Counted from the stretch's first letter, positions 24,950 to 35,022 are shown. The stretch is 64,000 bases of DNA from Thermoanaerobaculia bacterium (GCA_947259195.1 CAMYLC010000034.1:1-64000), one strand, 5' to 3'. The notes: generated from the sequence alone by a model not told the origin. Translations and numbers: made by a program.

Positions 24950-25851
24950 GCTGCCTCCTGCTTGGTGGTGAGGGCGAGAAACGCGTCGTCGAGGGCCGCG
25001 CCAATAACCTCGAGATCGGAGAGGTCGCTGTCGCGCATCAGGAGCTCACGAACAACGGGCTCGGCCCTCGAAGTGAGGATCTCGACCAGGCCGTCTTCGG
25101 AACTGACGCTCTTGACGCCTGGAATTCCATCGATCTCCGACGTATGCAGGCGAGTTCGGCAGCGAATGCGGCGACCCGTGACCCGGGCCTTGATCATCGT
25201 CGGCGATCCCTCGGCGATGGAGCGCCCCTCATTGAGCAGTACGATCCGATCAGCCAGAGCGTCGGCTTCCTCCAGGTAGTGGGTGGTCAGGACGACGCTG
25301 CGACCGCGCTCGACGAAGGTGCGAATCTGCTGCCACAGACCGCGGCGGGCCTCGACATCGAGACCGGTAGTGGGCTCGTCCAGATAGAGAAGCTCGGGGT
25401 CACCGCAAATCGACAGCGCGAACAGCACCCGTTGGCGCTGGCCTCCCGAGAGCTCACCGAACGGACGCTTCTCGAGCTCCTGGAGCCCGGCAATTCGCAG
25501 AGTTTCCTTGGCAGCTAATGGGTTCGGGTAGTAGCTGGAGAAGAGCTCGACCAGCTCGGCCACTCTCAGGGTTTGCGGCACCGCGGAGATCTGCAGCATG
25601 GCCCCGACACGTGCACGGCTCTTGGGGTGGTCCGCGGCGCACCCGAATACGCGAACGCTGCCCTGGAGTGGTTTGGCCAGCCCCAGAAGCAAGTTGACCG
25701 TCGTCGTCTTGCCGGCGCCGTTCGGTCCCAGAATCGACAGAACCTCACCGGCACGGATCTCCAAGTCGAGACCGCACAGGGCCATCAGATCGCCGTAGGA
25801 CTTCCAGACGTCTTTGAGCTCGGCAATGACTTCTCGTTGGTTCTCTGCCAT
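24946..25851 (-). CDS. ABC transporter ATP-binding protein (301 aa)
   Basis: Start at ATG 25851, preceded by AGGAGG 7 bases upstream. Walker A GPNGAGKTTT (about 44-53), Q-loop MLQISAVP, signature LSGGQRQR (about 137-144), Walker B LLYLDEPTTGLD (about 159-170) and H-loop LTTHYLEEAD. A C-terminal 80-residue regulatory extension follows. First gene of an operon of ATPase, permease, histidine kinase, response regulator and barrel protein. Confidence 0.94.
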   Translation of the reverse strand: MAENQREVIAELKDVWKSYGDLMALCGLDLEIRAGEVLSILGPNGAGKTTTVNLLLGLAKPLQGSVRVFGCAADHPKSRARVGAMLQISAVPQTLRVAELVELFSSYYPNPLAAKETLRIAGLQELEKRPFGELSGGQRQRVLFALSICGDPELLYLDEPTTGLDVEARRGLWQQIRTFVERGRSVVLTTHYLEEADALADRIVLLNEGRSIAEGSPTMIKARVTGRRIRCRTRLHTSEIDGIPGVKSVSSEDGLVEILTSRAEPVVRELLMRDSDLSDLEVIGAALDDAFLALTTKQEAA

Positions 25852-25911
25852 CGAATGCCTCCTTTGTGGAGACATTCTGGCTGTCGGGCAACCCTCGGGT
25901 CAGAGAGGAAC

Positions 25912-25939
25912 GTCATCGATCTCGGATGACATTCGTCAT
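25912..25939. promoter_or_regulatory. Candidate response-regulator binding sites upstream of the ABC operon
   Basis: Three half-sites: GTCAT (25912-25916), ATGAC (25926-25930) and GTCAT (25935-25939). The last two form a perfect inverted repeat with a 4-base spacer (ATTC). They lie 60-90 bases upstream of the ATPase start, a usual activator position, and match the kind of short inverted repeats read by NarL/FixJ-family regulators. Confidence 0.45.
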
Positions 25940-25991
25940 GCGGCCGAGACGCGCTGGATGCGGACTAGAACCTGGATGGGCCAAATACGGT

Positions 25992-26020
25992 TTGCCTGCG
26001 CCCCGGTCGGAGTGTACGAT
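25992..26020 (+). promoter_or_regulatory. Possible promoter of the envelope operon
   Basis: TTGCCT (25992-25997), a 17-base spacer and TACGAT (26015-26020), about 50 bases before the ATG at 26070. Four of six bases match in each box. Confidence 0.4.
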
Positions 26021-26069
26021 GGTATTGGCTTCGACAAGGCCTCGCCAATAGGGGCGTCAGGGGGATTTC

Positions 26070-29033
26070 ATGCCGGCCGGTTGGCAGGATTCGTGGCGCC
26101 AGCCCGAGAATCGGATTCGCCTCGCTGTACTGGCGACCGCCGTCCTCTTATTCATCTTTCTCATTGCCGTTGCAATCCAGTCGTGGTTTGTCGACTGGCC
26201 GGGTCGGCTCTGGCTCACTCTGGCCGTCGGTGGCGCTGTCGCGCTGTCATTGCTGCTCGCCCGCATCTGGCGCCCTGCACCCCTGACCATTGCCGTGCTT
26301 TCATGGGCGGTGCTGCTGCTGGTATCGACGTATCTTTACGGCAGCGAAAGTGGCGGTTTGGGCATTTTGGGTCTGCCGTTCGACACCCTCATCGCCGGAC
26401 TCTTTCTCCTCGCCACCGGACTCGCCGCCGTTTGGCTGATCCGGCTTGCCCGTTTGCCGCTCTGGGCCAAGGTCCTCGTCGTCGCACTGGCGGCCTATGC
26501 ATGGCTGCCGGTGATCCTGGCTCTGGCGAAGAGACAACCGTTTACCAGCGCGGTAAGAGGCCTCTGGTCCATACCCTACTGGCTGCAGGGTGTCTTCCTA
26601 GGCACCGATCTGCTGCTGCTGGCTGCCTGGGTCATCCTTATCGTCCTGCTCTTCACGACGCTTCGCAGCGGCGAGGGGCGCCAGCGATCCCTCGCAGTGT
26701 TGAGCCTGGTGCCCCTCACCCTGGTCTTCCTCCTGGTCAGCTTGGAGATGAACCATCAGGGGCTGCGAAACCTCGGCGCCTTCCTGCCTACCGCCGAGCC
26801 GGCTCCACGCGAGGCATCTGTAGAACGTGAGATCGCGCCCCAAGTTGTCGCCGAGGATTCTTCTCGAGTGGGTCCCAGCGAGGACTGGCTCGATCGCTGC
26901 CGTGGTCCGAGCCTCGAGGCGACCTTTCTCTGCGTCGCCCGAGAAGTTCGCTACGAGCCCTATCGCGGCGCTCAGCGGGGGGCTCTGTTGACGGCGCTCG
27001 CCCAGAGCGGCAACGCCGTCGACCAATCGCTGCTGCTGAGCGAGATCCTGCGGGAACAGGGCTATCGCGTCCGCTTTGTCACCGGCACCCTCGCCGAGGT
27101 GAACCTCAGCGCCCTGGTGCGCGGTATGTACCCTCCGCATTTGCCGACGATGCAGCTCGCGGAGGAGCATCAACCCTACTCGCCGGCTACAGACGACGAG
27201 CTGCGGCAGACGGTGAAATCTCATCTCTGGCTCGAGGTCGATCAAGGAGGAACTTGGCTGCCGCTCGACCCGTCCTTTCCCCGGGCGGAGGTCGGAGAGA
27301 GCTACGCTCAGGCGGCAAAGCGTTTCGAGGAGCTGCCAGAGGAACTCTTCCAGTCGCTCAGAATCACCCTCAACGCCGAAACCGTGGATGGAAGTATCAC
27401 GGAGCTGGGGAAGATCGAGGGCACTCTGGTGGAGCTGGCCCAGCGGCCGATCACACTGACCATCCGGGGACTTCCCAGCCTGACCCCGACCGAAGATGAG
27501 AAGGAACGAGGCTCGCCCCTGGACGTCTTCGGCGGTGGCTTGACGGGTGGAGGCCGTAGCGAGGAAGAGAATGACGAAGCGACCCGTGAGGTCATTGGAC
27601 GACGCTACCGACCGGTGATCCGAGTCGGCGACGAGGCGATTGGCTTCACACCGTTGGAAGTCGTCTTCGACAAGAGGGGTTCGTTCCCTCGACGAGAGTG
27701 GATCGACTTCGAGCTGCAGTTGCCTGATGTCGAGCCCAAACGGATCCGCCGCTACCTTTACCTCAATGCTGGCGATTCCTCGACCCCGACTCTGCCTCCG
27801 GGGCTTCGGCATTACGCCATCACGCTGGTAGCGGGATCATTTCCCCGGCAGTTCGTGGAGCAGCAGAGGGAGGCGTTGACGACCGATCTCGATCCCGAGC
27901 GCTGGCGTGAACAGCTCGACCGCCTCACCACCATCAGCGATACAGAGGAGGCCGGCGCAGCTCTGCAGGAAGCCAGCCAAATCGATAGCAGGGTAGCCGG
28001 TGTCGAGGGCTTTCTGACCAATCTCATCTTCGCGCACGAATCGGACCTGCTGGCGGCGAAGGTCGCATACAACAACAGTGTCAACCTGGCACGGGCTGTG
28101 CCGAGGATCCTGATCACCTCGCTCGAGACCTCCTCTGGCGATCAGCCTGGTGAATTCACCAACGAAGTGAGTCTCGACCTGAGGCTCGATGAGCTGGCCA
28201 CTTACCCCTTTCCCGGTGTGCCCTCGGGAGCCGCCCAACAGTTCCAGCTGGCCTTCGGCCTCCAGGAATCGACGCTCGAAGCCGGCGTACTGGCGCGGTT
28301 GACACCCGATGCCCGCGTCGTGAGTACGGTCGAGCTGGTGGAGAACGCCTATCAGGAGGGCGGCTCCCTGGTGACGGTTACAGCCGCCGACACGTCAGCT
28401 CTGAGCGATATCGTCGACCTCTCGAAGAGGGCGGATCTGCTGATCCGCGAGGCGCTGGCGGATGGGCTCGAGATCATACTGCCCTCGGTGCCGCTGACGA
28501 TTGAGGGACGAAAGATCTGGGGCTGGTGGCAGCGTAACCCCGAGACCGGTGTGACGGTGGGAGCGTTGGATTCGGGGCAGCACCAGGCGGTTGTCGAGTA
28601 CTCAATCTCTCTCAAGGAAATCGGTCTGAACGAGGACACCGCCTTCGCCTTGGGACTGATCAAGGGGGCCGAAGAGACCCTGTGGCTTCTGGCCGAGAAG
28701 ATCCTCAGGTACGGCGAGATCACCGCCGAACTGCTGAAGGAGGTCGAGGAGCACCTCAAGAAGCTGGCCACGGCGATCACTTGCGGCTTCTGCCCAAAGC
28801 TCGAGTACAAGCTCTCGGCCGGAATCACGATCACTCAAGGGTGCTGGGAGTGGAAGAAGGGCAAAGATCTGGCGAAAGCTTCGGTCGGTGCCGATTTCTG
28901 CAGCAGTTTTTTGGATGGATTCAAATGTGCCTCGGGCATGATCCTGGCCGGTCTCAAGGGCGACTCAGATGAGGACGGAGTTTCGATTTGGGACGGTGAG
29001 GACATCACCATCGTCTGCAAGTCGGAGGATTGA
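26070..29033 (+). CDS. Membrane protein with degenerate transglutaminase-like domain (987 aa)
   Basis: AGGGGG precedes the ATG. Residues 15-235 hold about six membrane segments (LAVLATAVLLFIFLIAV, LTIAVLSWAVLLLVSTYL, LLLLAAWVILIVLLF). Residues about 270-420 resemble a transglutaminase core: GNAVDQSLLLSEILREQGY where the catalytic Cys would lie, and SHLWLEVDQGGTWLPLDPSF with the His and Asp. The Cys is absent. A long extracytoplasmic part follows, ending with paired Cys (ITCGFCPK, QGCW, DFCSS, FKCASG) and an Asp-rich calcium-type motif GDSDEDGVSIWDG. First gene of a three-gene operon; the next gene begins 3 bases after its stop. Function unknown. Confidence 0.72.
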   Translation: MPAGWQDSWRQPENRIRLAVLATAVLLFIFLIAVAIQSWFVDWPGRLWLTLAVGGAVALSLLLARIWRPAPLTIAVLSWAVLLLVSTYLYGSESGGLGILGLPFDTLIAGLFLLATGLAAVWLIRLARLPLWAKVLVVALAAYAWLPVILALAKRQPFTSAVRGLWSIPYWLQGVFLGTDLLLLAAWVILIVLLFTTLRSGEGRQRSLAVLSLVPLTLVFLLVSLEMNHQGLRNLGAFLPTAEPAPREASVEREIAPQVVAEDSSRVGPSEDWLDRCRGPSLEATFLCVAREVRYEPYRGAQRGALLTALAQSGNAVDQSLLLSEILREQGYRVRFVTGTLAEVNLSALVRGMYPPHLPTMQLAEEHQPYSPATDDELRQTVKSHLWLEVDQGGTWLPLDPSFPRAEVGESYAQAAKRFEELPEELFQSLRITLNAETVDGSITELGKIEGTLVELAQRPITLTIRGLPSLTPTEDEKERGSPLDVFGGGLTGGGRSEEENDEATREVIGRRYRPVIRVGDEAIGFTPLEVVFDKRGSFPRREWIDFELQLPDVEPKRIRRYLYLNAGDSSTPTLPPGLRHYAITLVAGSFPRQFVEQQREALTTDLDPERWREQLDRLTTISDTEEAGAALQEASQIDSRVAGVEGFLTNLIFAHESDLLAAKVAYNNSVNLARAVPRILITSLETSSGDQPGEFTNEVSLDLRLDELATYPFPGVPSGAAQQFQLAFGLQESTLEAGVLARLTPDARVVSTVELVENAYQEGGSLVTVTAADTSALSDIVDLSKRADLLIREALADGLEIILPSVPLTIEGRKIWGWWQRNPETGVTVGALDSGQHQAVVEYSISLKEIGLNEDTAFALGLIKGAEETLWLLAEKILRYGEITAELLKEVEEHLKKLATAITCGFCPKLEYKLSAGITITQGCWEWKKGKDLAKASVGADFCSSFLDGFKCASGMILAGLKGDSDEDGVSIWDGEDITIVCKSED

Positions 29034-29036
29034 GAG

Positions 29037-30569
29037 ATGGGGATCTTTGCACCCGGGCGACTGGATCTTGGCATCGGTAGCATGGCGCTGATCGCACCGG
29101 TTCTTGTTCTCCTCTCCTGTGGGGGCAACGAGCGGGCCTCGATCGGCAAGGCCGAGGTTCCCGAGGCCGAGTACTTCGCAGGTGACGTCGAGGAATATCC
29201 ACGTCCGGCCCCGATAGCGGTTGTTCCGCTAGCCGATGAGCTACCGAGCGTGGATGAAGACCGGGACCGGATCGGCAGTACCGCGGGTGCCGACATACGG
29301 GCTGCAGTGAGCAACACTGCGGTCGAGCTGCAGGTTGCCGCCAGCGAGATGCGCCTGGAGATCGAGGGTCAGGCTCTTGCCGATGACAAGGCTCTGCTGG
29401 TGATCGAAGCGAAGGCCGTCAACGTACACCCGAAACAGGAGGTGGAGCGCTCACGACTCGAAGGCAAGCAGGATCGCACGCTGGGCTCGGGTGGTCTCCT
29501 GCGGGGAGGTGGTGGTGGGAAAGAGGAGATGGTCGAGGTCGATGTCGCCTACAAGATCCCCCGCTTGGCGGACCACTTCTTCATCCTCGCGGACGGCATC
29601 GCCTATCCGCTCTTCGAACCCGGGTCCGGCGTTGACAACCTGACCGATCCCCACTCCGGGCTGTTGATCGAGAAACAGGGTGTGGTCGAGGAGTTTCGGC
29701 TTGCAGCCGTCGTACCGCGCCAGTCCACAAATCTGGCCCTGCAGCTTCTCGATTTTGCCAACGGCCACGTGACGGCGCCGATCCGCGGCGAGGCGAAGCG
29801 AGCGATCGGCGCCGGCCAGCTACCGAAGGATTCCCTGGGCAAAGTCGTCACCTCGCAACTGGAGGTCGCAGCGCTCGCGGTCGATCTGCAGGACAAGAAC
29901 GGGGAGCGACTCGCTCCCTCGGGCCGGCAGTTTGCTGTGGTCGAGCTGGTGGGCAGGAGCCGTTCCGCAACTGGCGGCATAGGAAACATCGTGGAGGTGG
30001 ATCCGACGCGTTATCTGTGGGTCACCTTCGATGGCGGGTATTTCGCTTACGCCGAGCCGCTCGCCGGTCCTTCCGGCAGGTTGATCCGCTTTCCACCACA
30101 GCTCGTCCTTTTGCAGGAAGTGGCCTTTCTGGTCGACGAGAAAGCTGAGAATCTGGCTCTGGGAATTCGCATCCAGAACGAGGTCGTGAACCTGCAGCTC
30201 GCCGGCCGTCCGCCGCACCTGCCCTCTCGAAAGGATCGGCATGTCGATGGCGAGGTCATGGAAGTCCTGCTCTTCGGCAGTCGGGTCAGCGGGGATCGGG
30301 TGATCGTGGACCTAGGCCTCCAGTCTTTGCTCGAAGATCAGGGCGTCGAGGTACAAACTTCGGCCCAGTTCCTACTCCGTGCTGGTGAGCTCGACGTGAA
30401 ACCCGATAGCTCGGCCACGGCTGCGCTGCCCCACCCACCTCCCGAACCGTTTATCCTGCCGCCCGGTGTTTCGGTTCGCTTCGAGCTGGCCTTTACTACG
30501 GCAGACGTTCCCTCGGCACTTCGCGTGCGGGGCTTTCGCAGCGACGGAACGATCGCGCTGAGGCGGTAG
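29037..30569 (+). CDS. Large lipoprotein of unknown function (510 aa)
   Basis: A hydrophobic N terminus ends in a lipobox-like VLVLLSCGG (Cys near residue 28), so it is probably lipid-anchored. Two halves each look like a beta-sandwich (VELQVAASEMRLEIE, LLVIEAKAVNVHP, and LVLLQEVAFLVDEKAENLAL). A Gly-rich loop LLRGGGGGKEE and a proline-rich stretch HPPPEPFILPPG link parts. No family recognised. GGAGG lies 9 bases before the ATG. Tight spacing after the membrane transglutaminase-like gene suggests the two products work together in the envelope. Confidence 0.65.
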   Translation: MGIFAPGRLDLGIGSMALIAPVLVLLSCGGNERASIGKAEVPEAEYFAGDVEEYPRPAPIAVVPLADELPSVDEDRDRIGSTAGADIRAAVSNTAVELQVAASEMRLEIEGQALADDKALLVIEAKAVNVHPKQEVERSRLEGKQDRTLGSGGLLRGGGGGKEEMVEVDVAYKIPRLADHFFILADGIAYPLFEPGSGVDNLTDPHSGLLIEKQGVVEEFRLAAVVPRQSTNLALQLLDFANGHVTAPIRGEAKRAIGAGQLPKDSLGKVVTSQLEVAALAVDLQDKNGERLAPSGRQFAVVELVGRSRSATGGIGNIVEVDPTRYLWVTFDGGYFAYAEPLAGPSGRLIRFPPQLVLLQEVAFLVDEKAENLALGIRIQNEVVNLQLAGRPPHLPSRKDRHVDGEVMEVLLFGSRVSGDRVIVDLGLQSLLEDQGVEVQTSAQFLLRAGELDVKPDSSATAALPHPPPEPFILPPGVSVRFELAFTTADVPSALRVRGFRSDGTIALRR

Positions 30570-30609
30570 TCGACGCCTGTCATCGCGGCACGGCCGCAAG
30601 GAGGAGAGC

Positions 30610-33600
30610 ATGCATTCCAGGGTAGCGGTGATTCCCGTCGTGGTCGGCCTGCTGCTGACACTGGGCTCGTGTCAGGGATGCAAGGACGAGCGGGCTCGAG
30701 AACCGGCAGCGCCCGGCGAACGCGCCGTCCCCGCCGAGCGCGTCGTCACCGTAGAGGCGGAGAATCTGAGGTTCGACCGAGCCGCACCTGAAGAGAAGGT
30801 CGCTCCTCCTGAAGAGCTCGAGCCGCTGACTGTGCCGCCCTCTGACTTCTCCAATGCATCTGCTGAAAGCGAGCCCAATAACGAGCTGAAAGAGGCGAAG
30901 CCTCTAGGCCGAAGCGGAGACCATTTTGTGGCGCGAGGGCGACTCGACGAAAGGGATTTCGATTGGTACAGCTTCACTATCGAGGGCGAGCCGCAGCTCT
31001 GGTGGATCGAAGCGACAGGAGACAATGTCTACCGCCTGGCCTACTCCTCCGCTGTCGAGAGACTCAAATATGGCAACCGGCAAGGCGACTCCGGGCCCTT
31101 TCTCATCAGCAATCTCTTTCTTCTCCCCGGACAGCACTGGTTGATGGTAGAGAGCTATGAGGGAGTCGGCGACTACACCCTACGCGCGGTGCCCATGGGT
31201 CCGCCAGATCCCTATGGCGAGCGAGAGCCGAATGACGACGCCAGCCGCGCACACCTGCTCCGATTCGGGGTGCCACGTACCGGAGTGATCCTCGAGGCCG
31301 AGGACCGCGACTACTACCACTTCTCCCTCAGCGCTCCGGATCACATCGAGCTGGCCCTGTCACCCCATGGCGAGCTCAGTCCTCGACTCACCCTGTCCGA
31401 GCTGAGCCGCAATCGACCAGGGCAGCAGATCTTCCGCCACTCGGCGACGGAGCCAGGTGCCGAGTTCGTCTATGAAGGCCTTCTTCCGCCGGGTGATTAC
31501 CTGGTCGAGGTCAAGGCCGAGAAGGGTAGCAGCGACACCCCCTACGGGATTCGTCTGGCGCGATTGGACCCCTTCGATCTGCCCACGGACCTCGAGCCCA
31601 ATGATCAGGGGGCGCAGGCCCGGCCGCTGCCGTCCGACCTGACGATCGAGGGGACCGTCGGGCAGCTCTATGGCGACGACGATTGGTACCGTCTGCCACC
31701 CCTGGAGCGAGACACCGACCTGACAATTGACATTCTGGAGTCGCCCGATGAACGCTACCCGGCCTCGACCCTCTCGATCTTCCGAGAAGGAGAGAACTCG
31801 CGTGCCGGCATCGTGGAATGGAGCAGAGAAGACAACACCGGCCATGCCAGGCTTACGGCCGACACACAATGGCTCGTCCGGATCGATAACGTGGGTCGGT
31901 ACCGTGTGCGGTTCGAATTCTCCGACGGTCCGACAGCCCAGCCGAGACCGGATCCGCTCGCCGTCGATCTGTCTCTGCCTCCCGGACCGCATCTCGCCGC
32001 TGCTTACTGGCATATGGGTCAGACACTGGAGCTGCTGCTCAGCGTGACAAGTCTGGCCAGCGAGCCGTTGGAAGTGGGTCTACAGGTTGCCTCGAGTCAT
32101 CATCTCTGGAAGCCGCACTTGAAGCAGACTGCGTTGACCCTTCAACCGGGCGAGCGGCACGCCGTAGCACTCGATGTGATGGTGGCGCCCGATGCCTGGG
32201 CCGATCGACCGGTACAGATAACTGCCAGGGCCCTCAGCGGTGACGGTGCGCAGACGATGGCGACCACGCGGCTGGTGGCGCGATGCGGTGCTGCTGCAGT
32301 CAATGAGCAGAGGAGTTGGCCTCTTCCCGAGTCGATGCTTGGCGGGCTCAATATGGCATGGACCGGACTCGGAGCTCGGCCGCTGGCTGAAGACGAGATT
32401 TCGCCCACTCGACAGGTACTCCTGCATGATGGGTTTACTCCCAACGACACCAGCTGGTACGCGCGGGGCCTGCCGTTGACCCAGACCGTAGAGCTTGCTG
32501 GCGACACCTCAGTTCCGATTGCCGGCGTGCTGCTGAATACCCGCAACGAATACGGCACGGCCGACCAAGCGCGGCATTTTTCGATCCTTCTGTCCGAAGA
32601 TGGTCGCGAGTTCGAGGAAGTTCTGGCCGACGAGCTCAGCCCGCTGGGGATCGAACAGGCATTCGCTTTCGAGCAACCGATCGAAGCGCGCTTCGCTCGA
32701 TTGGAGATTCGCTCGCGTCAGAGCGGCCGCGAGGACTGGGCCTCCCTCGGAGAGTGGAAGGTGGTGGTGAGCCCGGGAGCTCACCCGTTCGGTGAAGAGA
32801 GATTCAACCTGGCCGATCCCGCCATCGGGGGGCACATCATCTGGTCCGATCCACTGCTCATGAAGTCCATAACCCGGGAGATCCTGAGCACAGAGATCGA
32901 ACATCCTCGGCAGCGTCTCGACGCCCTCAATCCAAATCGCTGGGTTGTGGGATTCCACCATGATAGGAGTGCCCGACTCGTGTCGCTTGAGTGGGTGCAG
33001 TCGCCGACGCGTTACAAGGACCCCTATTTCAGCCAGGTCCAGGTAGCGGTGAGCAATGACAGCCCGGCGGGACCATGGAGCCCATTGGGTACTTGGAATT
33101 TGGACTCTACCCCGGGCAGCACCTCTGTGTGGGAGCTTCCCGATCCGGTTTGGGCCCGCTTCGTGCGCTTCTCAACCAGTGAGCCGACGGAAGCGAGCTA
33201 CTGGCATCTGGCGGAGACCCTGCGCATTTTCGAGAAGCGGGGCGATGATCGATATCGTTCTATTCTCGGAGAGTGGGGACAATACGGCAGGGCAGCGATT
33301 TTCGAGTCGCTAGGTCGAGGTGAGGCTAAGAGCTCGGCGAAGTTCGAAGCCGACGACAACGGTACCCCGGCCACCGCCCAACGGCTCGAGCCCGGTGATC
33401 GATATCAGGGCCGCGTCCTGGTGGGCGAGGACCTGGATTGGTACCGGCTCGAGGTGCCTGCGGGCCACAATCGTGTCCGACTCGAAGTCGATGGCGATCC
33501 GACATTGCGGGTGGCTGTTCGCGTCCAGGACGAGACTGGGAAGGTACTGCCGCTCGACGAAGCGGTGACAACGACGCCGAATTCCCAGGTTTATGATTCT

Positions 33601-35022
33601 CCTGCCGAGCCCGGGAGCAGCTACTACGTTCGCATCGAGGAGCCGCCGCGCTCGATCGTGTTGTCGTGGGACAACAGCGGCAGCACGACACCGTTCAAGC
33701 CAACCTTGTACCAAGCGTTACCACAGTTCGTCGCCGACGTGCAGCCGGGACGAGAGTACGTCAATCTCCTGCCGTTCCGCGATCAGGGCGGGAAGTTTCT
33801 TCTAGAGGAGTGGAGCGACCAACCGTACATTCTGCAGACGGCCTTGCAGGACTACGATCGTCAGGATGGTTCGAGCAAGGCCGAGACTGCCCTGCTGACT
33901 GTCACGGAGGAGCTCGCACAGCGGCAAGGCACGCGTGCCGTGGTATTTCTCACCGACGCCGATACGCACAGTTACGACGAGACTTCCAAGCTCTGGCACC
34001 TACTCTCCAAAGTGCGACCTCGGGTCTTCGCCCTCGAGCTCCACCGCGGCGACGTCGGTCCTCAGCAGGATCTGATGCAAGCCTGGGCCAGTGTCAACGA
34101 GGGCCGATACGACTTCTTCCGCACCAACGCCGATCTCGAGGTCGCCTTCGACCGCGCATCTTGCCTCCTGCGTCGGCCAGCCGGCTATTTCATCAGCGCC
34201 TCCACTCGCTTCGAGGAGCCGCCGGGGCCAGGCACCATTGCCGTCGTAGCATCGCCGGAGGAGATGCCGCTCAATGCGGTGGAGCTGATCCTCGACGCTT
34301 CAGGCAGCATGCTGCAGAGACTGGAAGGCCGCCGGCGAATCGATATCGCGCGTGAGGTACTCGTGGACTTGGTGGAGAGCACCATTCCCGCCGGTACCCC
34401 CCTGGCACTCCGCGTCTTCGGGCATCGCACCGCGGGCGCTTGTCAGACCGATCTCGAAGTGCCCCTGCGACCGCTCGATCCGTCGGCAATCACACCGGTT
34501 CTGCGCAGCACGGAAGCGAAGAACCTGGCCAAGACACCGATCGCGCAATCGCTCGCCCTAGTGGCGGAAGACCTGAAGAGCGCGACAGGACAAAAGATCA
34601 TTATCCTGGTTACCGATGGCGAGGAAACCTGCGAGGGTGATCCTCAGGCCGCGATCGAGAAGCTCCAACAAGAGGGCTTCGACGTACGGGTGAACATCGT
34701 CGGCTTCGCCATCGAAGACGAGGCTCTCAAGGCGACCTTCAGCCGCTGGGCCGAGCTGGGTGGAGGGCTTTACTTCAATGCCACCAGCGGTGAGGAACTG
34801 GGTCTTGCAATGCGTCGAGCCCTGGAGACCAAGTTCAACGTGATAGATGCCGCTGGCGAGGTCGTGGCTGCGGGGTTGACCAACGGAGATCCGGTCGCGG
34901 TTCTTGCTGGTAGCTATACCGTGCGCGTCCTGACCACTCCGCCTCTGGTCTTCGAGGACGTCCGATTGAGAGGCGACGACAGCGTCGAGCTGAGAGCTTC
35001 GGTCGACAAGGACAGCGACTGA
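30610..35022 (+). CDS. Giant lipoprotein with PPC, discoidin-like and two VWA domains (1470 aa)
   Basis: AAGGAGG precedes the ATG; lipobox LTLGSC at about residues 16-21. Three PPC-type (pre-peptidase C-terminal) domains begin at ESEPNNELKEA (about 78), EREPNDDAS (about 198) and DLEPNDQGAQA (about 327). Two F5/8-type-C-like segments follow (about 570-720 and 740-880), then a fourth PPC at FEADDNGTPATAQ (about 910). A first VWA domain has MIDAS SWDNSGS (about 1018) and FLTDADTHS; a second has LDASGSM (about 1229) and VTDGEETCEGD. Family knowledge points to adhesion or assembly at the cell surface. Third gene of the operon, 40 bases after the lipoprotein gene. Confidence 0.75.
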   Translation: MHSRVAVIPVVVGLLLTLGSCQGCKDERAREPAAPGERAVPAERVVTVEAENLRFDRAAPEEKVAPPEELEPLTVPPSDFSNASAESEPNNELKEAKPLGRSGDHFVARGRLDERDFDWYSFTIEGEPQLWWIEATGDNVYRLAYSSAVERLKYGNRQGDSGPFLISNLFLLPGQHWLMVESYEGVGDYTLRAVPMGPPDPYGEREPNDDASRAHLLRFGVPRTGVILEAEDRDYYHFSLSAPDHIELALSPHGELSPRLTLSELSRNRPGQQIFRHSATEPGAEFVYEGLLPPGDYLVEVKAEKGSSDTPYGIRLARLDPFDLPTDLEPNDQGAQARPLPSDLTIEGTVGQLYGDDDWYRLPPLERDTDLTIDILESPDERYPASTLSIFREGENSRAGIVEWSREDNTGHARLTADTQWLVRIDNVGRYRVRFEFSDGPTAQPRPDPLAVDLSLPPGPHLAAAYWHMGQTLELLLSVTSLASEPLEVGLQVASSHHLWKPHLKQTALTLQPGERHAVALDVMVAPDAWADRPVQITARALSGDGAQTMATTRLVARCGAAAVNEQRSWPLPESMLGGLNMAWTGLGARPLAEDEISPTRQVLLHDGFTPNDTSWYARGLPLTQTVELAGDTSVPIAGVLLNTRNEYGTADQARHFSILLSEDGREFEEVLADELSPLGIEQAFAFEQPIEARFARLEIRSRQSGREDWASLGEWKVVVSPGAHPFGEERFNLADPAIGGHIIWSDPLLMKSITREILSTEIEHPRQRLDALNPNRWVVGFHHDRSARLVSLEWVQSPTRYKDPYFSQVQVAVSNDSPAGPWSPLGTWNLDSTPGSTSVWELPDPVWARFVRFSTSEPTEASYWHLAETLRIFEKRGDDRYRSILGEWGQYGRAAIFESLGRGEAKSSAKFEADDNGTPATAQRLEPGDRYQGRVLVGEDLDWYRLEVPAGHNRVRLEVDGDPTLRVAVRVQDETGKVLPLDEAVTTTPNSQVYDSPAEPGSSYYVRIEEPPRSIVLSWDNSGSTTPFKPTLYQALPQFVADVQPGREYVNLLPFRDQGGKFLLEEWSDQPYILQTALQDYDRQDGSSKAETALLTVTEELAQRQGTRAVVFLTDADTHSYDETSKLWHLLSKVRPRVFALELHRGDVGPQQDLMQAWASVNEGRYDFFRTNADLEVAFDRASCLLRRPAGYFISASTRFEEPPGPGTIAVVASPEEMPLNAVELILDASGSMLQRLEGRRRIDIAREVLVDLVESTIPAGTPLALRVFGHRTAGACQTDLEVPLRPLDPSAITPVLRSTEAKNLAKTPIAQSLALVAEDLKSATGQKIIILVTDGEETCEGDPQAAIEKLQQEGFDVRVNIVGFAIEDEALKATFSRWAELGGGLYFNATSGEELGLAMRRALETKFNVIDAAGEVVAAGLTNGDPVAVLAGSYTVRVLTTPPLVFEDVRLRGDDSVELRASVDKDSD

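Noticed and set aside
26598..27812. 404-codon minus-strand frame inside the transglutaminase-like gene
   Set aside because: Shadow of a GC-rich gene; no recognisable motif.
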